DNA of 64,000 nt from Diplonema papillatum. Taxonomy: Eukaryota > Euglenozoa > Diplonemea > Diplonemida > Diplonemidae. The notes under the pieces were generated by a model. That model made no database searches. It was not told where the DNA came from and was given only the letters and a program-made list of their open reading frames with translations. Location: contig JAPJBO010000287.1 of the NCBI GenBank assembly GCA_030068145.1, positions 1 to 64,000 of the forward strand. The letters are read 5' to 3'. Below, piece after piece: positions 21,061 to 30,445 of this stretch. Made by a program: the position numbers and the translations under genes. Numbering within the stretch: position 1 is the first letter of the stretch; every line of letters begins with the position of its first letter.

Positions 21061-22025
21061 GGCAAGGTCTGAGCGTTCGCCCCTATGTAGTTGAAATCCT
21101 TACCCTCCTACCAAGTAGTCGATAATCTTTGCTTCGGCGTGCTCTCCGTCAAACGAGCCAGAGCCAGAGCCAGAACCTCGACCAGAGCCAGCACCAACAA
21201 GAGATGCATCAAGCCAAGCTGGGACGCAACGCGCCACCGACTCCGCCTTCGTCCCAAGCTGACACCGCGGACAACACACGGCCTACTGGCGGCCGAACTC
21301 AGCTCAGTCAGCATCACCAGAACCAGAACTTAGCTTCGCCCGAACTTTGGTTCACTGGTACTTTGCTTCGCCCGAACTCAGCTGCGCCCGAACTCTGCTT
21401 CGTTCACCAGAAATTTGCATCACCCCAAACTTAGCATCGCCCGAACTTAGCATCGCCCGAACTTTACAGTTTCCCGAACTTTAACTGCTGCCTCCAGTCT
21501 CGCCCCGCGCCGGCCTTTAGCCGAGCGCACGTACTTATTTGTAACCAGGGTCGGAAGACACCAAACTGTTCGTCCCTCGGGATCGACGGTAACACAACAA
21601 AGGAAAACAAAGCACACCACATAAGGTGCCAACATTGAGGGCAGGGGTGTGAGGGGGGGCGCCGGGCGATGCTCCAGCTCGCCGACGAGCTCACCGTGAG
21701 CCCGACCTGCGATCAACGACTTCAAGGCCGCACCCTGTGGGCCCTCGTCAATCCCGAATCCCGTGAAGCCGCCGCACGGCAGCTGGGCTGTGCTAAACTT
21801 GCTCGCCACGGCCGGCGGCGGCTCTGGGAGACGCGCTCTCTTGCGCGCCTCGCCGCCCGCCTCGCCCCGCTTCCGTTTGGAGCGGGCCAGCGGCGGCAGC
21901 TCCGCCATAGTCAGCATCACCAGAGCCCGAACTTTGCTTCGCCCGAACTTTGCTTTGCTTCACCAGAACTTAGGGTCACCCCCCCGGGTACTGGCGCTGA
22001 AATTGCCATCACAGGTTAAATTTGC
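21061..22025 (+). mobile_element. USP-derived repeat unit, copy 1
   Basis: A 965-bp segment repeated exactly 3,149 bp downstream. It contains ladders of cgaacttagcttcgccc modules, the same promoter-proximal block that precedes the intact USP gene (about 30110-30445), and a shortened USP start (LQLADEL corresponding to FQLADKL) that jumps to a later part. Further on, the opposite strand encodes a KRKR...KRARLPEP segment similar to the USP C-terminal tail. It looks like an internally deleted, rearranged derivative of the USP-carrying unit at 30091-34010, with no catalytic core. Confidence 0.65.
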
Positions 22026-22910
22026 TCCCACACGCCGAACTCAGCTCCGCTCGAGTCAGCATCACCAGGACCCGCAAACCCGGAGCGGGCCAGCGGCGGT
22101 GTGCCAGGCCAGTCCAGAGCAATGCACAGGAACCTGACGCAGCACTCCTGACAGCTATGCGGAACAGTCATGGCAAGTATCCGCGTCCAAAAGGTCAAGG
22201 CCGCCTTAACGAAGCTGGCGAGGTCTGCCTTCTTGACGTCAATGGGCGGGTTCTTGACAAACGTGGCCGCTTGCTCGCTGAGCATGCTCACAAAGGCTGC
22301 GACCTTTTCCGAATGCATCCCCTGTGTGATTGGGATGCAGAAAGCATCCCAGAAGCACTCAGGACGGATGGCGAGGACGCCAGCACCGAGCAGGGCAAGA
22401 CGAGCAACTCCGTTCGCAGCTGCGCGCACTGTGCAAGCTTCCCCAGCACAGTGTACGCTAGCGACCAGATGCGATCCACACGTTGCAAGAAGGGCGCCGC
22501 TCGGACCTCCTGCAACATGCGGACCAGCGCAGCGACGGACGACGCAAGTTCCCCGGCAAAGTGCCGGGTATGCGCATCTTGCAGAAAGAGACCAGAAATG
22601 GTCTCAAACCCGCAGCTCCGCCTGCGGCGGCGGCGTCGCCGGGGCCGGCGGCGGAGGTGGCGCCTCGACCTGCAGCGGCGGCAGCGGCGTCGCCGGGGCC
22701 GGCGGCGGCTCTGCGAGACGCACTCTCTTGCGCGCCTCGCCGCCCGCCTCGCCCGGCTTCCGTTTGGAGCAGGCCGGCGGCGGCGAAGGTGGCGCCGGGG
22801 CCGGCGGCGGCGGCGTTTCCGGGGCGGACAGAGGTGATCAGTATAATCACTTTTGATCCGCGTCGCAACGAAAAGGAGACCGGCGGTGCAAAGAACGACA
22901 GTGGGCATAC
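22020..22910 (-). pseudogene. USP-tail-like segment followed by an unknown helical protein
   Basis: On the minus strand a Pro/Ala-rich, basic segment (PPPACSKRKPGEAGGEARKR and neighbours) resembles the low-complexity tail after the USP domain. It is followed by a helical Leu/Ala-rich region (SVAALVRMLQEVRAAPFLQR; later ECFWDAFCIPITQG and LASFVKAALTFWTRILAM) that reads in two frames, so there is at least one frameshift or an intron. I do not recognise the helical part; HEAT/ARM-like character is only an impression. Confidence 0.35.
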
Positions 22911-22939
22911 CCAGGGTAGGTAATTCCTTTTCGATGCGG

Positions 22940-23540
22940 CTACGACAAGTAGTCTTTTGCTGCGTTGATGAGCACCATCATCGCCGCATCTCCCCCGGGT
23001 TTATCCGGGTGCCACCACGAAGCTAGGCGGCGGTACGCCTTCGTCACTGCTGCCCTGTCAGCCCTCTCTCCGATACCGAAGAGCTCGAACGGGCAGCATC
23101 GGTAGCGACGGCGGCGGTTTTCGGCCGCTTCGATGACGTCCTCCGCAGCCTCCCCGGCCTTCAAATCTGCGATCGCGCGATCAAGATCGCAGAATCGAAG
23201 GAGGCATTCGCAGCAAGCGGCCGATGCCGGACCTCAGGCGCCCGAGCTCGGCTTCGGCGGCGGCGGACTGTTCCGTCGCGTGCTTCAGCGCCGCGGCGGC
23301 CTCTTGGCAGCGCCGCTCGGCGGCGTCGCGCTCGTTTCGAGCCGAGCTCGCTTCGTCCTGCGACTCTCGCAGCTTCCTTTCCGCCAAGGCTAGCTTGGCC
23401 TTCCCCGTTGCGGCGAGCGCCGCGTTCACCACCGCCAGGGATGAGGCTTCCAACCTCAGTGACGCATTCGCTGCCTTCAGCAACCGCAATTCGTCACCCG
23501 CAGCAGCGGGGGCCGACGCAGCGGCTTGCAACTCTGCGGC
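22940..23540 (-). CDS. Coiled-coil plus J-domain (DnaJ-like) protein, frameshifted
   Basis: The N-terminal part (minus strand, about 23540 to 23181) is an Ala/Glu/Arg-rich coiled coil (ERKLRESQDEASSARNERDA). The C-terminal part (to 22940) is a J domain: CPFELFGIGERADRAAVTKA, a basic helix, the diagnostic HPD tripeptide in WWHPDKPGG, and a final helix. The two parts read in frames that differ by one base near 23175, and no GT-AG intron restores the frame, so this is a pseudogene or an assembly indel. J domains stimulate Hsp70 ATPase; a C-terminal J domain after a coiled coil suggests a specialised co-chaperone. The start lies upstream and is not identified. Confidence 0.6.
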
Positions 23541-24209
23541 TTGCCCTTTCAGTGGTGGAGCTGCACGTTCGATGACTTCTCGTGTTCGAGGTCGGATTCG
23601 ACGCTTTGCTGGTGCTCGAAGGCACCTATTCTCCCAAAAATACTTCCTTTATCAGGTTTGGCACCTATACGGAAATTATACTCTGGTATTAGTAAAAAGC
23701 GACGATCGCTCTGTGTGTGTGTTTAAGTTCAGGGCTTTGAGTGGGTAACGTCTGAATCGAAGTATAGCCCACTTGTCACTTTCACCAGTCGGCTTTGAGT
23801 TTGAGACGCTGCTTTTGGGTCCTGTGGCTCCTTTCCGAAGGGTGGGTGGGGCAGGATCCTTCGGGGGACGGATAGAGCCTATTCCCATTCTTACCGGAGC
23901 GGGCGTTGTATTTTCTTTTGTAGGAAAATAAACTTGTTTCTTCGAAGACTAAAAATAATCCGAACGACAGATTTGCCGCTCCAATCCGTCCAGAGAAACA
24001 AAGTAGCTTGCTTCCCCTCCCTCCCTTCCCACTTGCTTCATTTTTCTTCGGAGTGGCACCATGATGTGAGATTAGCAGCTTTCTGTCTTCACCTTTTACT
24101 CCAACCATACGGCGCGCGGCAAGCAGGGCAGGAGCGGTGGATGAGAGTGACACACAAGCATAGGAGTGAGGATTTTATTAGTCGATTTCTTTCGCCTTCA
24201 TGCATGCTA

Positions 24210-25174
24210 GGCAAGGTCTGAGCGTTCGCCCCTATGTAGTTGAAATCCTTACCCTCCTACCAAGTAGTCGATAATCTTTGCTTCGGCGTGCTCTCCGTCA
24301 AACGAGCCAGAGCCAGAGCCAGAACCTCGACCAGAGCCAGCACCAACAAGAGATGCATCAAGCCAAGCTGGGACGCAACGCGCCACCGACTCCGCCTTCG
24401 TCCCAAGCTGACACCGCGGACAACACACGGCCTACTGGCGGCCGAACTCAGCTCAGTCAGCATCACCAGAACCAGAACTTAGCTTCGCCCGAACTTTGGT
24501 TCACTGGTACTTTGCTTCGCCCGAACTCAGCTGCGCCCGAACTCTGCTTCGTTCACCAGAAATTTGCATCACCCCAAACTTAGCATCGCCCGAACTTAGC
24601 ATCGCCCGAACTTTACAGTTTCCCGAACTTTAACTGCTGCCTCCAGTCTCGCCCCGCGCCGGCCTTTAGCCGAGCGCACGTACTTATTTGTAACCAGGGT
24701 CGGAAGACACCAAACTGTTCGTCCCTCGGGATCGACGGTAACACAACAAAGGAAAACAAAGCACACCACATAAGGTGCCAACATTGAGGGCAGGGGTGTG
24801 AGGGGGGGCGCCGGGCGATGCTCCAGCTCGCCGACGAGCTCACCGTGAGCCCGACCTGCGATCAACGACTTCAAGGCCGCACCCTGTGGGCCCTCGTCAA
24901 TCCCGAATCCCGTGAAGCCGCCGCACGGCAGCTGGGCTGTGCTAAACTTGCTCGCCACGGCCGGCGGCGGCTCTGGGAGACGCGCTCTCTTGCGCGCCTC
25001 GCCGCCCGCCTCGCCCCGCTTCCGTTTGGAGCGGGCCAGCGGCGGCAGCTCCGCCATAGTCAGCATCACCAGAGCCCGAACTTTGCTTCGCCCGAACTTT
25101 GCTTTGCTTCACCAGAACTTAGGGTCACCCCCCCGGGTACTGGCGCTGAAATTGCCATCACAGGTTAAATTTGC
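24210..25174 (+). mobile_element. USP-derived repeat unit, copy 2
   Basis: Essentially identical to 21061-22025. It ends where the CTAGT-rich transposon terminus at 25175 begins, so that terminus was inserted into, or recombined with, this unit. The two copies flank the J-domain fragment. Confidence 0.65.
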
Positions 25175-25485
25175 CCAACCAAAAACCTCGCAACTCTGCC
25201 TGCCTCTCGCGAAAACTGGGGTTGCCCAGGTGGTTTGTGGTGTCTGGGCACCGGTGATCACGGTAGTGCCGTGAAACCCCTCGAAAACTCTCGAAACACC
25301 CAGGATTTGGGTCCAGGTTAGGTGGATTTTGTCTAAATCACTAGTCATTTTTACTAGTGCACTAGTCAGTTTTACTAGTGCACTAGTCATTTTTACTAGT
25401 GGCACTAGTCATTTTACTAGTCAAAACTTTGACTAGTAAAACCACTAGTCAAAGTCAAAAAAGTCCTTGACTAGTGCACCGTGTA
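25175..25485 (+). mobile_element. CTAGT-rich transposon terminus, copy 2
   Basis: Near-identical to 11861-12172. Its terminal gtgcaccgtgta shares its final TA with the start of the next element, so two CTAGT-ended elements sit back to back at one TA. Confidence 0.75.
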
Positions 25486-25965
25486 CACGGTGCACTAGTC
25501 ATTAGGAATTCAGTGTTCTTACTAGTAAAATTACTAGTGAAAATGTCTTACTAGTGCCACTAGTCATTCTTACTAGTGCCACTAGTCATTCTTACTAGTG
25601 GCACTAGTAAGAATGACTAGTGCACTAGTAAGAATGACTAGTGCACTTGTCATTTTTGCTAGTGTTTTACACAGTAAAGTCCATTTTTAGGCGGCGGATA
25701 TGGTGTGGGTGTCCGACCCACGCTCGAATACTGTTCCGCAGGTTCGTCCTGCCGCTGTTGTGCACGCAGCAACATGAATGGTGGACACAACAGGTTGCCG
25801 AGAAGAACAAGTGAACGGGATAAGCATGGCCCGAAGTCTGGGGTGTGATGGGTGGGGAATTGCAAGAACGTGTTTGGAATGCTCAGGGTGTGATGGGTGG
25901 GGGAGGGGGGAACAACGGAAGAAAGGGCCATGTGGCATAGAGTGCTGAATTCAGAGGAGGTAAGA

Positions 25966-26232
25966 CTACCTTCCACCCGTGTGGGCATCGCGCATGTGGG
26001 CATCCCTTCTGCGTGCATCGGCGAACCTTTGCATGCACAGGGGGCAGGTCTTCTTGTCAAGCTTCTCAGCATGAACGTACAGCAGGTGTTGGGTCAGCCC
26101 GCCCTTGCGAACTGTCTTTTTGCACGATGGACATTGCGTGTGCATTCGCAGGTTACTGTAGGGCGGTGGTGTGCGTCGTAGTGTGCGAAGAAGCCGTGGA
26201 TTCGCGTGTAGCTCTTCTGGCTGATAATACAC
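25966..26232 (-). CDS. Two C2H2 zinc fingers (transposon-encoded)
   Basis: The frame encodes two classical fingers: CPSCKKTVRKGGLTQHL with YVH, then CPLCMQRFADARRRDAHM with DAH. They lie at the end of the transposon's minus-strand gene next to the left TIR. A DNA-binding role at the CTAGT-rich ends is a natural guess. The frame overlaps the 3' end of the preceding open stretch in another frame, so an intron or frameshift separates them. Confidence 0.65.
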   Translation of the reverse strand: MYYQPEELHANPRLLRTLRRTPPPYSNLRMHTQCPSCKKTVRKGGLTQHLLYVHAEKLDKKTCPLCMQRFADARRRDAHMRDAHTGGR

Positions 26233-27349
26233 CCGTGCTCGCTGCTCTCGTTTTCAGGGTCGGTTGTGCTGCTGTCCGCATCGTCATCCTCGTCCTGATC
26301 CTCCTCCTCATCGGAAGTCGGATTGTTGTGCCACGGCTTCTCGTTGCAAATGCAAATCTTGAGAAGAACACCTTCACGAGCAGGACTGCTACGAAACTTC
26401 TGTCCCCATCGTTCAGTTCTCCGGCATACGTGGGCATCCAAACCAGCCCTTCGGAGGCGGGCCTCCAGGGTTTCTGCGGCTTGCTTCCACACCGTACTTC
26501 GTGCAGTGATGCACTTGCAAAGAAATATGGTGTCGTACTGGTACAGGTGTGGGAGGGGATTGCGACACGCGGGCGCGAGGTCAGGCGCGCTTCGCTTCGT
26601 GTCCAGGCTCTTGAGTTGCTTTGTCTGCAGCTCGATTGCCTGGAAGTCGCGTTCCATTGTCTTCTGGGACGTGTAGGCGGACCACCTTTTGCGCTCACCG
26701 TTCATCTGCATCCTCTTCTACCCGACTAGCATCCGGAAGTGTCCGGATCACGAGCCGTAGCATGCCCTTCACATCGTGCAAGGCTGGTGTGATGGCATGC
26801 GCTGGTTCCGTGATACGGGCGGCAATGTTGCAGTGGAAGCCCTGCGCATGCATTTCCTGGATGCTAAGCCGTTTGCATCTGTGCAGGTGTGCCAACCGCG
26901 TCTCAATGCAGGTTGCACAAAAGGCACTTCGGTGCCCGCCACCGCCCACGCCTCGAAAGAGCGACCACAATTCTGCGTGGTCACCACCAAACACAAATCG
27001 ACTCAGAGGAATGATTGCATTGTTCTTGCGGAACGTACTTTCCTGAACAGCGCTCAGATGCGGCAGACAGCTGAATCCACCATGAGTGGAAGGCAGGCTT
27101 CCGCTTATCGCACACAGTAAGAAACCGCGTCGCCTTGAGGTCCCCGGACAGTCCAACAGCAAGACGCTGCCTCCCTGTTGCCCCATGGAAGGCGTTGCCT
27201 GGTTTGTACGCGTCCATTGTCACAACCACTGCGGGTGGGCAAAAAGCCACCCTGCTGTGGAAACTTGGACAGCAGGAACGAAATTGCCTTCGGGGTATCC
27301 CCGACCAACTCGTCGGCCATCGCCTTGAACCCTGCTTCGCGTGCAGCAA
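26094..27349 (-). pseudogene. Transposase-like gene of the CTAGT transposon, broken
   Basis: Open stretches at about 27349-26981, 27186-26695 and 26711-26094 on the minus strand read in different frames but follow each other. The first has VVVTMDAYKPGNAFHG (a D-x-x-x-PGN block), the second FGGDHAELWSLFRGVGGGG with a following C-x-x-C, and the third a helical segment and a highly acidic patch (SDEEEDQDEDDDADSS). At least two frame changes are needed, by frameshift or short introns. The D and C-x-x-C blocks suggest an RNase-H-fold transposase; the acidic patch and fingers are accessory. Confidence 0.5.
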
Positions 27350-27404
27350 GGGTGTTGTAGGACAGCCGCATGGTCAGGCCAAGTTCGCTATTAATTAGCG
27401 AGCC

Positions 27405-27990
27405 CAGCTGGGCTCACTGACGCATAGACATGCCGAATCGCATTCTGTTCTCTGCAATGATGCCACCGATAGCGCGCGCTGTCGGTGCATGGTATGCATC
27501 GATTGTTGTTTTCCCCCTGCGGTGTTTCAAGGCTGGCGATGTGGGACCGTACGAGAATCATACTACGTAAGAACTATTGCAACGCGCCCTCCTCTCTGGC
27601 CGAGACCCCGACTCCTGTCCATCAGGGCTGACATCATCGTCAACACATGCTCATTTTGTTTTCTGTTGGGAGTAGTCCTGTTGATGATGACGATGACAGT
27701 TGACGAAGACAATGGCAGCCCTGATGGACATATCCTGGTGGTACCACATTGTTCACCAGCGAGTGCACTTGGGCCAGAGGGTGGGGCGCGTTGCAATAGT
27801 TCGTACGTAACTTTGTGTAGTATGATTCTCGTACGGTCCCGTATCGCCAGCCTTATCACTCACGAAACACCGCAGGGGAAAACAACAATGGATGCATACC
27901 ATGCACCGACAGCGCGCGCTATCGGTGCCATCATTGCAGGGAACATAATGCGATTCGGCATGTCTATGCATCAGTGTGCCCAGCTGGCTC
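27405..27990. repeat. Long imperfect foldback inside the CTAGT transposon
   Basis: The arms run from about 27405 to 27650 and, inverted, 27690 to 27990. Examples are agacatgccgaatcgcatt against aatgcgattcggcatgtct and gatagcgcgcgctgtcggtg against caccgacagcgcgcgctatc. The centre is around 27670. It is either a nested foldback element or an internal inverted duplication of the transposon itself. Confidence 0.8.
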
Positions 27991-28455
27991 TCTACAGCAG
28001 TGAATGGCGAGCTTGGCCGACCACGGGGCTGTCCTCCACAACATATGCGCAGGGCTTCCGCTGCAACATTGCCTCACAACACAAGAGGCTCTTGGGAAAC
28101 TCCTCTGCCAGGCGACTGGAAACGTTGTGCGCACTTACGGCAGGTGGCTTGGCAACCTAGTGTTCACCATTCATGTTTCTGCGTGCACAACATCGGCAGG
28201 ACGAACTTGCGGAACAGTATTCGAGCGTGGGTCGGACACCCACGCCATATCCACCGCCTAAAAATGGACTTTACTGTGTAAAACACTAGCAAAAATGACT
28301 AGTGCACTAGTCATTCTTACTAGTGCACTAGTCATTCTTACTAGTGGCACTAGTAAGAAAGACTAGTGGCACTAGTCATAGTACTAGTAAGATTTCTTAC
28401 TAGTAAGTTCACTTTAAAATGACTAGTGATTGGCCTTACTAGTGCACCGTGTACC

Positions 28456-28540
28456 CCCCCCCCCCCCCCCAGGGGTGGCCCTAAGCGGCCAGATTGCGGA
28501 GTCGTTGGCAGAATCTGACCTGACCCCCCCCCCCCCCCCA
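28456..28540. repeat. Poly-C tracts next to the transposon end
   Basis: Runs of about 18 C and, 50 bp on, about 14 C. Similar C-runs follow the CTAGT terminus at 12180 and occur near 29660 and 34320, where they abut repeat boundaries. Length is probably unreliable in the assembly. Confidence 0.7.
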
Positions 28541-28574
28541 TTCCAGTATCACGACGCACTAGTTATGGAGTTTT

Positions 28575-28707
28575 GCTAGTTATTAACTAGCTCAATGACT
28601 AGTGAAATTTATAACTAGCACGAGCTAGTTATATAACTAGCTCTGCTAGTTATATGACTAGCTCTGCTAGTTATATAACTAGCTCTGCTAGTTATATAAC
28701 TAGCTCT
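28575..28707. repeat. Ladder of CTAGTTATATAACTAG palindromes
   Basis: About four tandem 21-bp modules of the form ctgctagttatataactagc, preceded by looser versions (ctagttattaactag). Each module is self-complementary, so alternative hairpins are possible. The ladder uses the same CTAG core as the transposon ends but with a different filling. Confidence 0.8.
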
Positions 28708-29007
28708 CCCAGCAGAATAACCAGTGAAATACAGTGAAACTGCATTGAGTTGAGTCAAAAAGGACGTGTATATCACTCGGACTAGGTATCCTGGCCCGCT
28801 TTTTCTGCTATCTGCTCGGCTGTCTCGGTTGTCTCTTCGTTGTGTTCACCTTAGCGGAACGGTGAAGCAAGAAGCGTCTTGAGGTAATCGATCTGAACAG
28901 AAATGCTTTACAGAGGTGTAGAGGGGGGGGGGAGGGGGGGGGGGGACTGGTTTATCCGGCCATCCGGCCAAAGTGGCTGATCCTTAACAAGAGCGCTGGC
29001 CCCCCCC

Positions 29008-29165
29008 CCAGACTCACACCGCAGTCCTGTCTGCAGACACTCAGGTTCCACGCTGATGATGGTCCGCCTTATGTGTCCGTGGCTTAAAGGACCGAAACAC
29101 GGCGCGGACGGGACCAGTGCGGTGTTGAGCACATACCCATTCCAAGCACGTTCTTGCAATCCCCC
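29008..29165 (+). repeat. Dispersed repeat family S, copy 1
   Basis: About 155 bp from agactcacaccgcagtcctg to cacgttcttgcaa, nearly identical to 29509-29660 and in part to 39919-39988. Ends at a C-run. No coding function. Confidence 0.85.
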
Positions 29166-29508
29166 CATTCCAGTAGGGTACTTCGCGTAACGCGACTTGC
29201 TGCCCTCAGCACGCAGGATAACTTCCTCGCACTCTTTTCCCTTTTGGTACTTCAACCATTGGTGCTGCACACGGCAACCCCATGTCCACTGTGCTCTGCG
29301 GAGTTTACTTCGCAGATTGCCACCGTAAAAAGAAGACAAGTCAGTGCTGCCTAGCGAGTCGCAGTCACAATCAGGGCGAGTGCCCTGAGTTTTTTAACTG
29401 ATTGCTCAGACACGGTTGTAGGGGCCTTCTCCCCGTGACGGATTCGCCTGTGCTCTAGTAGCACGGGTGGTCCTGGCTGTGACGAGCTACGAACAGCCGC
29501 CTGACAAA

Positions 29509-29660
29509 CCAGACTCACACCGCAGTCCTGTCTGCAGACACTCAGGTTCCACGCTGATGATGGTCCGCCTTATGTGTCCGTGGCTTAAAGGACCGAAACA
29601 CGGCGCAGACGGGACCAGTGCGGTGTTGAGCACATACCCATTCCAAGCACGTTCTTGCAA
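29509..29660 (+). repeat. Dispersed repeat family S, copy 2
   Basis: Second copy, 501 bp from the first, again ending in a C-run (about 24 C). The intervening ~340 bp are unrelated. Confidence 0.85.
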
Positions 29661-30090
29661 CCCCCCCCCCCCCCCCCCCCCCCAATAGGGGTTGCTGTAT
29701 AGGGTCACTCGACCCTAGCCCACAGCCCAGCCGTTGCTCAGGTGGTGTCCCCCACCATCCATCTCTCATGCCTCACCGGTTTCCTTTTCGACTTTTTTGC
29801 AAGCCAGTTTCCCCTTTCTTTTGCTTATCCCATCCATCCCGCCCGCCAGGCAACCTGTCGCCTACATCGCTCGCGTCTGCTCACATCGGGTGGACAGGCG
29901 CACCACTGGGCGCGGGTGTTGCCCCTATGCTCTGTGGATCTGGTACCAGAATCCGAATGTTCCATGCTTGCGCATGCGGGAAGAAGTTCGCTGACCTGAG
30001 TCCAAATTTGTATATTGCAAGGCTCACCCACTGATGAGAAAAGCTTGCGTGCATCAGATCATTCTGCCTGTGCGGGTACTGACGACGATG

Positions 30091-30331
30091 CTCACCCGAA
30101 CTTTGCTTTGCTTCACCAGAACTTAGCTTCGCCCGAACTTTGGTTCACTGGTACTTTGCTTCGCCCGAACTCAGCTGCGCCCGAACTCTGCTTCGTTCAC
30201 CAGAAATTTGCATCACCCCAAACTTAGCATCGCCCGAACTTAGCATCGCCCGAACTTTACAGTTTCCCGAACTTTAACTGCTGCCTCCAGTCTCGCCCCG
30301 CGCCGGCCTTTAGCCGAGCGCACGTACTTAT
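30091..30331 (+). repeat. Left inverted repeat of the USP unit
   Basis: A ladder of cgaacttagcttcgccc-type modules followed by agtttcccgaactttaactg, ctgcctccagtctcg and ctttagccgagcgcacgtac. The same blocks occur in inverted orientation and reverse order at 33731-34010, downstream of the USP gene. They are also the start of the USP-derived units at 21 kb and 24 kb. Confidence 0.75.
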
Positions 30332-30445
30332 TTGTAACCAGGGTCGGAAGACACCAAACTGTTCGTCCCTCGTCGGTAACACAGCAAAGGAAAACAAAGC
30401 ATACCACAGGAGGTGCCAACATTGAGGGCAGGGGGGCGCCGGGCG

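Larger units (their letters stand above)
25484..28453 (-). mobile_element. 2.97-kb DNA transposon with long CTAGT-rich TIRs
   Basis: The left end starts tacacggtgcactagtca and the right end finishes with its inverted complement actagtgcaccgtgta. Inverted similarity continues inward for about 300 bp through ladders of actagt palindromes and a block beginning agtaaagtccatttttaggc. A TA is present at both outer edges. The minus strand carries a broken transposase-like gene and two C2H2 fingers. The superfamily is not assigned: the D-x-x-x-PGN block and a later GGDHAEL...C-x-x-C block resemble DDE-type transposases seen in protist genomes, but a profile search is needed. Confidence 0.75.

Noticed and set aside
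21447-21920. 157-codon minus-strand frame in the USP-derived units as a separate gene
   Set aside because: Only a short KRKR...KRARLP part resembles the USP tail; the rest is antisense to the promoter-proximal block. Kept as part of the repeat unit.
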